Assembly: GCA_963922205.1 (NCBI GenBank)
Contig: CAWUHX010000065.1
Coordinates: 1,258,534 to 1,322,533, forward strand
Reading direction: 5' to 3'
Length of the DNA: 64,000 nucleotides
Source: Romanomermis culicivorax
Taxonomy: Eukaryota > Nematoda > Enoplea > Mermithida > Mermithidae
Shown piece by piece: positions 55,952 to 64,000 of this stretch. Position numbers and translations under genes: made by a program. Within the stretch, counting starts at the first letter, position 1; every line of letters starts with the position of its first letter. A model generated the notes under the pieces. The model was not told the origin of the DNA, did no database searches, and saw only the letters and a program-made list of their open reading frames with translations.

Positions 55952-57857
55952 TTCGTTTTCTTTACCATTGTTAGCGCTCGATTCCTGCTTACTGGATACC
56001 TGTGACTTATTTCTAGAAGTATTAATAGAGCTGTTTTGTATAAAAGGGATGATAACAGTCTGATCCTGAGATGAAGTGGAAGGTGTGCAAGATACATAAT
56101 AATTGGGATTATAAAATTGTGGAGGAAACTGGTTTTGTGCAGGGGATTCTCACCAATACTGTGTATATTAGACATGCATTGCCGGTTACTGTAAGTGGAT
56201 GGTTTCCAAGTTGTTGGCCTCCCAGGTGGTGTGGTATAGCTACCATAACCACCGCAGGTAGTAGGTTGAGATGTAAAACGGGGTTGGCTCACATTTGGTG
56301 CAGTTGCACGTGGCTGATACAAATTATCAGGAGTATTACGATAATACACTGATATATCTACTGTCGGGTTCTGCGCTGCATACTCCTGCAACTTGACACA
56401 TCGTTCAGTCGAATGTCAGAACATGCAATGGTAACTGCAATAAAGACACGCTCTAGCCAAACTTGGTGGTTGCGATGCTGCAGGTGGTGCAGAAGTAGGC
56501 TGCAGTGCAATGTTGGTTTTCTGCAATAGGTCTATTAACTGCCCCAGGAGCGCATTATCAATTAAAATTGCATCATTATTGGATTGCGGCATGAGTGCAG
56601 GGCTTTGCGGCGAGATTTGGGGTGTAGGGGCTGATCATTGCTGATGCCACGAAGGGTTATTACTGTAGTTACCGTGCAAGGGACCCATATACTGACTACC
56701 CCTACCCCTATAAGACGTTTTGTTATTAGAATTTCTAAAATGACTACCTTGAAAACAGCTGTAGGTGTGCAGCGGAGGTGCGGGATCTTGGTTCACGACA
56801 TGGCTTATTTGTTCTGGTGGTTTGGCCTCGTTCATTGCTAATCGATGATGCTTCTGCAAGCACTGCTCAAATAACTCATCTTGTATCTTCAATTCTTTTT
56901 CGAGATTGTTGCAGAATGTCACCAAATCTTGTAAAGAGACAATTTGGCCTTTATGTTTGTCCATGGTGGCCTGAATCACTGGCGACAATTTGCTGTAAAA
57001 TTGTGTAATAATCATTTGGTCATGCTCTTTCTCGGTTCTGTCCTGGAAAAGAGTAGGTGCATATGAATATAGATGATTTACAAATTACACAAAACTTTCT
57101 GAGTCTCTCTGGGAGATAGTAGACCATTCTCGGTGAAGGTCACTGAGAGTACCCAGTGAAGCTAAATAACTCGAAATTATTGGCTTAGCATCGTCGTAGG
57201 AAGCACGGTCTTCCATAAAATGATGTACGTCGGGATCAGTGGTGCATCACAAAATGTCCAATTTGATGGTTTCGGGCAAGGGCCGATTGTCCTTAAACTG
57301 CTGATCTAGAGTCTTGAAAAACTGTAACACTAAGTTAGGTTTGATCCCCATTCGCAAGGTAAAGTTAGCTACGCCTTGTTGAATTTGGTTCGAAATCTGC
57401 AGCATTTCTTTTCATGTCAATTTGAAAATGTCATTGCTGACGTCAACATCAGTAGGGTTATCCGCTGGCAAAGTGTGGGGTGGATTCGGTAATCCATAGA
57501 CCCCTTGCTCAGCAAGCAACAGGCCCAGGGAACGGGAAGAAGGTGGCAAATTAGAAGTACTTACAGGAAAATTACCTGTCTCCAAGTCCCTGATTTTCTG
57601 TTGCTGCACAATGATTTGATTTTGCATTTGGCCCAAGATGACCATCATTTTCTCCATCTGCGCCGCCATGAGGTCTAGCTTGTCCTGCGCTGTGGGGGTG
57701 GCGACTGGCAGCGGCTGTGCTGCTGCTCGGTGGCGTCGGGTGGTCGAATCGCTAATTTCATTGGCACTTTCAACATGGGTTTCAAACCGGGGAGGATACA
57801 ATAATACTGGTCCTCAAAGCGACCTTGAGTGAACCTTTTTGGCTCGATTTTGGACAT
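55948..57857 (-). pseudogene. gag: Gypsy gag region
   Basis: Frames 57801-57412, about 57411-57085, 57015-56635 and 56634-55948. N-terminal part has a coiled coil ([20 protein letters not shown]). The middle, with FYSKLSPVIQATMDKHKGQI, resembles capsid domains of gypsy-like elements. A zinc-knuckle-like stretch near 56395-56450 reads CSYHCMF-stop-HSTERC. The rest is Pro/Asn/Thr-rich. TGA codons interrupt at 57412, 57247, 56635 and 56416. A GT..AG interval of about 60 nt around 57040-57102 may be an intron or a deletion scar. Confidence 0.65.
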
Positions 57858-58018
57858 GAGACGAAGAAGGAAAGATGAAAAGGACTATATGCAAAAAATA
57901 CGAACAAAGTATGTATGTAAATACGATAAATAGGAAGCAAATAATGTACAAATCAACAAATACACACAATAAACAACAAATAACCAACTTACCTTACTTA
58001 CCTGTACCTCACCCGATC

Positions 58019-58038
58019 CAGACTGGTACCGTCACCAG
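58019..58038 (-). other. Primer-binding site region of the gypsy element
   Basis: On the minus strand the 5' LTR end CTTTCA is followed by CTGGTGACGGTACCAGTC. The TGG one base after the LTR fits pairing with a tRNA 3' CCA; the tRNA was not identified. Confidence 0.55.
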
Positions 58039-58456
58039 TGAAAGATTCTGTGAAGGAGGAGAGCTTTGGGGGGGGGAGTGTACCAGATCAAACCACAAAC
58101 CACAAACCGGTAAGTAGGGTGATGGGGGCGAAGGCGAGGAACAATAAACAATAATAAGGAAGAATCAATAAACAAACGAATGACAGGCCAAACGGACCAC
58201 CTAGAATGCCTAGTGTGGTGATGATGGCGATGAGTTCTTTTTCTCTATTTTATTCAACACTAAATTAACAACAACAAAAAACGAACGATTTACCTTTATG
58301 GCCAAACACAATGATTTATGCAAAAATATTAATACAAATTTTTAATATACATGTTACTTTATTTATGAATGTGTATTCATTTATTTATTATTTACTGTAA
58401 TTACAAAAAATGGAAATAAGTGGTAATACTGGTTCAGCTAAGTGTGGTATACTACA
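58039..58456 (-). repeat. 5' LTR of the gypsy element
   Basis: 418 bp, colinear with 45542-45964. On the minus strand it starts TGTAGTATACCACACTTAGC and ends AATCTTTCA. It abuts the interrupted Polinton protease frame at 58457. Confidence 0.9.
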
Positions 58457-58874
58457 TACTAAAACTTTTAAACATTTTATACATAGGAACATATCACACT
58501 TTATAATACAAAAAATATAAAGTATATATACCACAAACTCTACTATAAAAATTTTGTAGGTGTTTTTTATTTGTGTATCTTACTGTAGCATTCTTTTTAA
58601 TATAGCTTATAAAAGCAGGAATAATTGGTGGTAAACCATAGGAATCAAAATAATATACAGAGTTATCATTATCAAAATACATAGCTGTCCAATGACTTCC
58701 CTTTTGAAAAGATGTATCGGTGTTTGCAATTAAAGCTGCAGGTCTTTTAACTATCTCAGGCAGCGTATCGCAAGCAAAAACTCCCAAAAAAATTCTTGAT
58801 AAAAGTGTATCTTGTTGAACATAATATGCCAGTTCAAAGTTGTTCATCATAATCATTGTCGTCATAGTCATCAT
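58457..58874 (-). pseudogene. Polinton adenovirus-type cysteine protease, main part
   Basis: Frame with [22 protein letters not shown] (His), [10 protein letters not shown] (Asp), [13 protein letters not shown] (Gln and Cys) in the order of adenain-like C5 proteases, which mature virion proteins. A TGA at 58494-58496 interrupts the frame shortly after the catalytic Cys; the frame then runs directly into the gypsy LTR. The remaining C-terminus is at 45467-45541. The gene follows the integrase on the same strand with overlap. Confidence 0.85.
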
Positions 58875-59949
58875 TTTGTATATCCTCTTCTAAAATCCAG
58901 CTGTTGAATTTTTCAGGATAACCCCACCACTTCACAAATACTCTATTCTGACCATCGGGTAAGCATTTAGTTTTCAAAACCTTTTCAATATCCTATTCTT
59001 TGATATTAGGATTAAAATCAATTTGCTGTAGCTCTTTCTCATAAAAACGCCCTTCTATACCCTCGCCTTCCAAATCTTGAATTCTATAAAGTATATGATT
59101 TCTAGTCTTCACAATATGTTTTACAATGAAAACTTCTTCACTCCATTGATTTAAATAACCTTTGTCAAACACGCCTCTATGTTTGCTAATTTGCACGTGA
59201 TCTCCTATATCGATCTTAGATTTTCTAGTGTATAAGCTTTCAGGGTAGAGTCTTTGCCATATAATTTTTTCGTTAGAATAACTCACATTAATAGGTTTTT
59301 CATTAATTGATCTATGAATAGAGTGATTATAGTTCGAAACAACTGAGGGTAAAATATCCATCCATTTATAAGTAGTAAACTCTGTAAAATATTTAAATAA
59401 TTTAGTTTTTAAAGTTCTATTAAACCATTCCACTATTGAACATTTAATGTCTTCATTTTGAGAAGTAAAAAAATGTATATCATTAGTTTTCAATAATTTT
59501 TGGAAATCTTTGTTGACAAATTCTTTTCCCTTATCGCTGCGCACTCTCCAAGGGATTCCACCTCTTTTTAAAATATTTTGAAAAGCATCACATACATTCT
59601 TTGCATGTTTTGATTTTAATGGTTCAACCCATGTGTGTTTACTTAATAAATCTATACATGTAGACATAAATTTATATCCATTGTTAAAATCTGTTAAAGA
59701 AGACATATCTGCCAAAACAATTTCCCATTGTTGATCCATAGCTGTAACATAAACACGGTTACGTGAAAACTTTTTGTTGACTTGCTTATGTTATGTATAA
59801 CTATCTTGTTTTGAGAGCCAATCTTTGACATTTTTATGTGTAATTGTTTTATTGTGTTTTCTAGCTTCAACATATAATTTTTCAATACTAGAAAAAGCTG
59901 TAGGATTTCCATGTAAATTTTTGTACAATTTTGAAAGTAATCTATCCAT
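58834..59949 (-). pseudogene. Polinton integrase with chromodomain-like tail
   Basis: Starts at ATG 59949 (MDRLLSKLYK). The catalytic core has LADMSSL (Asp), RVRSDKGKEF (Asp) and IVEWFNRTLK (Glu), the DDE triad of retrovirus-type integrases used by Polintons. Then DIGDHVQISKHRGVFDKGY and YRIQDLEGE..GRFYEKELQ. A TAG at 58993-58995 is followed in the same frame by VFVKWWGYPEKFNSWI, a chromodomain-like segment ending at 58834. A TAA at 59791-59793 lies before the core where relatives are open. The tail overlaps the protease gene start. Confidence 0.85.
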
Positions 59950-59953
59950 CATT

Positions 59954-60800
59954 CTAGTATAAAGGGGTATATTTTCTAAGTGTTCTAGCCTTTCTCTGTA
60001 TCTTCTTTTCTGTCGAGTTTCCTTTACTCAAGATTGTATTGTCTTTGATATCTTCTTCATCACTTGAAAATACACCAACACCTTTCACGAGGGATTTATT
60101 CAACTGTTTGAGACTACCGCTTGCCTGATTATCTGATTCTTCAGCAGCCGTTTGGTAGGAGAGTTTCCCAGGTAGAGTGAATAACATTTTGAGCAAAGGA
60201 TTTCCTATAGCCTCTAAGGGTACATTATGTTTTCTCAAAGCATTAGCAAATTCGTCTACTCCAATTGGTTGTGTAATTTTTGAGCGTTTACATGACAAAT
60301 CATGTATTAAATCAATAATATGTGATCCTTCAATTAATTTTCCATCAATTAATACTTCGCCCTTCTTATTAACATTTATAGGGTTACGTCGCACATGTTC
60401 CAATAATAATGATGCTGAACATAAACTGTTCAGGAATACCATTAAGTAACTTTTCATCGTTCAACCAGTTTTTTTCTTTTTGTTTCAAATTAGCACTATA
60501 ATTTTCATCTTCATTATCATCAATAACTTTTTGTTTTAAAATCATGGTAGAGGGTTGAGCCTTTACATGTTCAAAAGTTAAATATTGTGAAAATAATTGT
60601 GAGTACATTTTGCATTGTTCTATGGGTGTTAATGTATTATCTTTCAAGATGCGCTCTAATTTGTTACGATACATGTCAACTTGTTTAGCTACACCTGAGT
60701 TTTCATTTGCACTCATCGAAGAAGACAGAGAAGCCTGAGAGCTATTCAACTTATTCAGAACCTCATGAGGTATAAGAGAAAATTTACTAGCGAATTTCAT
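59954..60800 (-). pseudogene. Conserved Polinton protein of unknown role, frameshifted
   Basis: Frames 60800-60384 and 60457-59954 overlap and together resemble one protein found in many Polintons: LIPHEVLNKLNSSQ near the start, a coiled coil, then GEVLIDGKLIEGSHIIDLIH, DEFANALRKHNVPLEAIGNP and a basic tail. Relatives have GE...DG..I.GSNI.DL...R.K..P.G...F...L...NVP..L.GN. The role is not established. One frameshift lies near 60420. Confidence 0.6.
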
Positions 60801-60820
60801 TCTATAATAATTTCTCTATA

Positions 60821-61152
60821 ACAAAAGTTTCTAGTGTAGATAATAAAGCCGGTAGTACTATAGGTAAAAATGCTCCACCACTTTGAACAATTCTTGCAAG
60901 ATTATTATATGAGTCTTTTTTCTTGTTTTTTTGTGTCTTGTAGCTAAAGCTCTAAGCAATAATTTATGTTTCACCAATTTTTTTTAAGTTTGAATTAATA
61001 GGAATATTACCATTCAAAATGTTCAAACAAATTTCACATATACAACAGATCAAATCAAGGGAAGAATGTTGAAGAAAAACACGTCTTTGAACACAATTTG
61101 AATTTTTCAACACATTGAGTTCGTGAATATATTTCTTTAATCTAGAAGTCAT
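60821..61152 (-). pseudogene. Small Polinton protein, frameshifted
   Basis: Starts MTSRLKKYIHELNVLKNSNC with EICLNILNGNIPINSNLKK, then after a frame change near 60955 a run containing SGGAFLPIVLPALLSTLE. This matches a small Polinton protein with 'l..L..a.pk.R..il......li..i.E...NiL.G.ipl' and a C-ter GGF..LL tail. Possibly a virion-associated peptide. Confidence 0.5.
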
Positions 61153-61328
61153 ACAAAACAGACCGTACAGTACAGAAAAATATTACAATAATGACCAAAC
61201 ATTAAATGAATATTGAAATAGTTAATGCATTACATTAAGATAGTAATGAAGCTTCATTTTCTATATTGACATTTAACTCTTCGTGTCTAGAAAAACCACA
61301 CAAATTATTCATATTCATAAAAAAAAGT

Positions 61329-61698
61329 TTATGAGTTGTATCTAGTTTTAAAAAAAAGATCTTCTACAAAAATAGAGTGAATTTCAATCACATCCAATTC
61401 CATTAGTAATAATTGAGCAGAACACCAAAATTGTGTAACTTTTTTACACCCCATAGGTAAACCAACTTCAGGACGTAAATGATTGCATGCTTCAGCTATG
61501 TCTTTGTAAAAAATCTTGGCATCAGGTGAGAAACGAGTCCAGAACAAATCAGCCATCTCCCATTTCTGTTTGTTGGTTAGTATTTTACCTTAAATAAAAA
61601 TTATACTATAGTTTAATAACTAGGTGAATAAATATAAAATTTCTACCTTTTACTTTATTTTGCACCATTCCGACAAAAACTTCAAATGCGGCTGACAT
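61329..61698 (-). CDS. Unidentified two-exon Polinton gene
   Basis: Exon 61698-61647 (MSAAFEVFVGMVQNKVK) joins exon 61588-61329 across a 58-nt GT..AG intron in frame, giving QKWEMADLFWTRFSPDAKIF and LRPEVGLPMGCKKVTQFWCS to a TAG/stop at 61329. About 103 residues, intact. No family recognised. An intron in a virus-like element is unusual but short introns are known in Polintons of some animals. Confidence 0.45.
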
Positions 61699-61758
61699 TG
61701 TAATTGTCACAAAACAAACAAATTATAGAAAAACGAACAACCTCTTGGAAAATTTCAA

Positions 61759-62164
61759 CTAAACTGATGCACTGTAAAATATTTTTTTCTGACTAGATAA
61801 TAAATTTACAGTATCACTATATCTAAATCTAGCGCCTTTGTACAAGCTTTGAAATTTATTGGTATGATTACAACAAGAAAATACAGTAGGATTGAAAATA
61901 TATATTTTGAAACATGCTCGTGATTGCATAAATTGCCCATCATTCTGAGGACAATGTAAAATTTTTTCTACATAATGTAGTAAGGGTGTTACATGTGATT
62001 TATAATTTTCCCATAATGATTCCCGATCTGTACCATTTTTTGTATTTGGTATTGTAAAATCTGTAACATTTACAGTTTCTCCATTTCCACAAAATTGAAA
62101 AGGATATTGTACCCATACAATAAAAACAGTTATAAAAAGAATTACAGTAAGAGTATTAAAAAAG
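61759..62164 (-). CDS. Unidentified cysteine-containing Polinton ORF
   Basis: Open frame of about 125 residues with PFQFCGNGETVNVTDFTIP, HCPQNDGQFMQSRACFKIYI and VFSCCNHTNKFQ; seven or more cysteines and NVT/NHT glycosylation-type sites. No in-frame ATG was found at its left side, so it is partial or spliced. It may be a secreted or surface protein; no homology recognised. Confidence 0.35.
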
Positions 62165-62243
62165 TGTATTTACTGTATAACATATCAATAAATAATATTA
62201 TCGGACTAACTTGTATAAAGTTTTTTGTAAAACTGATCAATTA

Positions 62244-62923
62244 TTATTTAGCTGTATATAAAATCATGTGATCATTGTCGGGAAATATATTAGATCTAAG
62301 TCCATATTTTTTCGGACATGCCTGTGTAAGATCTATTAATAAATAACCGTATGGTTTACTGGTAGCATCCTCATACGCCTCTATGAAATAATTTGAAGTA
62401 ATTGGAAAAATCTGTCGAGCCAATGTGCGGACTTGTAACTTATCACTAGGGTTTTTTAAAAGAATTAAATATTGAGAATTTGTCATACTTGTACACATTC
62501 CATCAAAAAATGTGTTCTGAACTACATGTATAATTGATAGATCCTGGTGATGTGATCCTCTAGTAAAAAGTTGAGTTAAACAATCATTCTTCATCTCTTG
62601 CATCATATCATCCATAATTAATAATTTAGGTGTGTCTTTACTTTTTTGAAGTTTGTCCAAGTCAGGTGAACCTTGAATAAATTCTACTTAAGCACATTTT
62701 TGAACTAATTCATCATAAGCTTCTTGCCATTCCAAAAAACACCAATAAATTTTTTAGGGGCTGGGTGAATCATTTCTTTAGTAGAAATTAAAAGTTTTTT
62801 AACAAATTGTGTTTTTCCTGATTTTGTTGGAGTGGAAACTATGCAGTTAAACAGGTGTTTCCATATATAAAACTTTTCATCTGACATCTCTCTCTCTCTT
62901 TCACAACAACAAAAACCAGCCAC
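62244..62923 (-). pseudogene. Polinton packaging ATPase (A32/FtsK-like), broken
   Basis: Frames 62923-62705 and 62660-62244. Walker A-like TPTKSGKT (relatives GPTGSGKT, so one Gly is replaced by Lys), Walker B LLIMDDMM, TRGSHHQDLSIIHVVQNTF and the C-terminal YGYLLIDLTQACPKKYGLRS. This is the genome-packaging ATPase of Polintons and related viruses. A frameshift lies in a T-run near 62745 and a TAA just before 62690. Confidence 0.85.
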
Positions 62924-63380
62924 TTTTTACTTGAACAATTTTTAAAATGATTTTTTATTTTAAACAAATTGCTATCTATCTATAGTTATCAAAAATTACA
63001 TAAGAATAAAACACAGTACAATTGTAAAACATAAAAATAGGTGATTATATATATATAAAATAGAATAACATTACTGTATGCAAAAATATACACTCAAAGG
63101 ATGTATAAAATTATATATCAAGCAAATACGTAAGTAAGTAAGCAAGCAACCTATAGCTAATTAATTAATTAACTAATTATTTAAAACATGCAAAATTGTA
63201 ATGAGTGTAAGCAAAACTTCTATATTTTACAGTTAATGAACTCACATAGTGTTTCGACAACAACAACAACAACATGATCAAAATCATAATGATAATCTTC
63301 ATCAATAAAACGAGCTTCAGTATCCTTAACAATTTTCCGACCAGTACTTGTAAGTGGGATACATCAAAATATGCCAATCA
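62924..63380. other. AT-rich, simple-repeat stretch
   Basis: Contains CT and TA dinucleotide runs (about 62886, 63048) and a (CAA)n run at about 63258-63276. No gene recognised. Confidence 0.45.
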
Positions 63381-63389
63381 TCTGTTTAG

Positions 63390-64000
63390 AGGGGGGGAAG
63401 ACAGTAATAACCTTGAACCTCGGGTATAACATGTTCAAAACAGTCAATGATAACCCCATCTTCTCATATAAACAATTGACTGCTGGTGTAATTGCATTAT
63501 TATATATGGAATGAAGACCCGGACAGTGATGACCCTCAATAATTCCTACCTCTTTCGGGCAATAACAATCAAAAATACACCCGTAAAGATGTTTTGTATA
63601 GCTAGCTCAGCACATATAATTATAAACAATGTTTCACCTTTTACTACTTGCTTGTCAAAAAACCATGGAATATCTAAACCAGGGACAGGTAATTCACAAG
63701 TATGTTTGGTTTCGGCATCCAGCGAACTCGTATCTGACATTGAATCCTAATCGGGATCATTGAGGTAGTCCATGGAGAGATTGTTAACAAATGTTGTTTG
63801 AATGCTAACTGCCTTTTGATATTCAATAGCATCGCCCGATTCTCCAGTGAATCTTTAACAATTTTCGTAGTATCAACGACTTCTTCTTTAATGATTTTCA
63901 TAGCATCATAACCTTCTTCTCCAACAATTTTCGTACCAGCATCATCTTTTCCAGTTATTTTTGTTGCTGAAACATCAGCCTTGCTATTATTGTTAGTTTT
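63390..64000 (-). pseudogene. Unidentified Polinton protein, frameshifted, runs off the window
   Basis: From the right edge a frame carries degenerate repeats of a (D/E)xxTKIV unit (ITGKDDAGTKIVGEEG, IIKEEVVDTTKIVKDS). A frame change near 63810 leads to DTSSLDAETKHTCELPVPGL and IPWFFDKQVVKGETLFIIIC, and another near 63580 to CIFDCYCPKEVGIIEGHHCP. The Cys/His-rich segment could bind zinc. No family recognised. Confidence 0.4.

Larger units (their letters stand above)
45542..58456 (-). mobile_element. Ty3/gypsy LTR retrotransposon (12.9 kb)
   Basis: Two direct LTRs (45542-45964 and 58039-58456) bracket gag, pol (PR-RT-RNase H-IN, the Ty3/gypsy order) and a large third ORF, all on the minus strand. 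On that strand the LTR begins TGTAGTATACC and ends CTTTCA. A polypurine tract abuts the 3' LTR and a TGG-type primer site follows the 5' LTR by one base. The target duplication is 4 bp with one mismatch (TTCT/TACT). The LTRs differ at about 5% of positions plus one replaced block, so this is not a recent insertion. Many stops make it non-autonomous. Confidence 0.9.
43704..64000 (-). mobile_element. Polinton/Maverick element, interrupted and decayed
   Basis: Minus-strand genes typical of Polintons lie at 58457-62923 and, beyond the gypsy insertion, at 43704-45541: packaging ATPase, retroviral-type integrase, adenovirus-type cysteine protease and conserved structural-protein families. The element probably continues past 64000, as the protein-primed DNA polymerase B and the large capsid protein were not found. 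No terminal inverted repeat was identified. Nearly all genes contain stops or frameshifts. Polintons are virus-like giant transposons; nematode examples are known. Confidence 0.85.

Noticed and set aside
1-64000. Reassignment of UGA to tryptophan in this genome
   Set aside because: SERF, the protease gene and the MADF gene end naturally at TGA, TGG is used for most Trp codons in the same elements, and TAA/TAG breaks and frameshifts accompany the TGAs.

Overview
This is an animal nuclear genome window with roughly 35% GC and small exons separated by GT..AG introns whose acceptors are mostly TTTCAG-like. A run of (GCCTAA)n, read on the other strand as the nematode telomere unit TTAGGC, sits at 12369-12413. 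With the short-intron style this makes a nematode the best guess, but no rRNA or mitochondrial marker is present to settle it. No bacterial gene, CRISPR array, rRNA or tRNA was recognised.

Host genes. Three could be rebuilt exon by exon, all on the minus strand. SMN (survival of motor neuron) runs 17611->10749 in eight exons (245 codons). SERF/MOAG-4 (small EDRK-rich factor) follows at 10196->6727 in three exons (68 codons). A multidomain secreted-type trypsin-like protein runs 27097->21129: an active protease domain, a cysteine-rich PAN/apple-like linker, then a second protease fold that has lost all three catalytic residues. The last exons of an unidentified gene lie at 477-2398 on the plus strand.

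Mobile DNA makes up most of the rest. 3.1-5.5 kb: decayed DUF7869-type transposase. 11.0-14.1 kb: a terminal-inverted-repeat element inside an SMN intron, carrying a nested hAT element with a perfect 8-bp target duplication. 14.7-15.9 kb: two inverted copies of one repeat flanking an SMN exon. 28.3-31.2 kb: two palindromic non-autonomous elements. 31.3-42.5 kb: a stack of PIF/Harbinger elements, including a complete 5.4-kb element (MADF/BESS gene plus HARBI1-type nuclease) inside a second one, next to a third, all apparently inside a fourth that has a Myb/SANT gene and another HARBI1-type nuclease. 43.7-64 kb: a Polinton/Maverick (integrase, adenovirus-type protease, packaging ATPase, structural proteins) split inside its protease gene by a 12.9-kb Ty3/gypsy retrotransposon (45542-58456) that carries a large unidentified third ORF.

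Almost every transposon gene is broken. The in-frame stops are mostly TGA, often where tryptophan is expected, and several retrotransposon catalytic residues are changed. The intact transposon genes are the two plus-strand Harbinger partner genes (MADF/BESS and Myb/SANT). Splice models are by eye and not checked against RNA.
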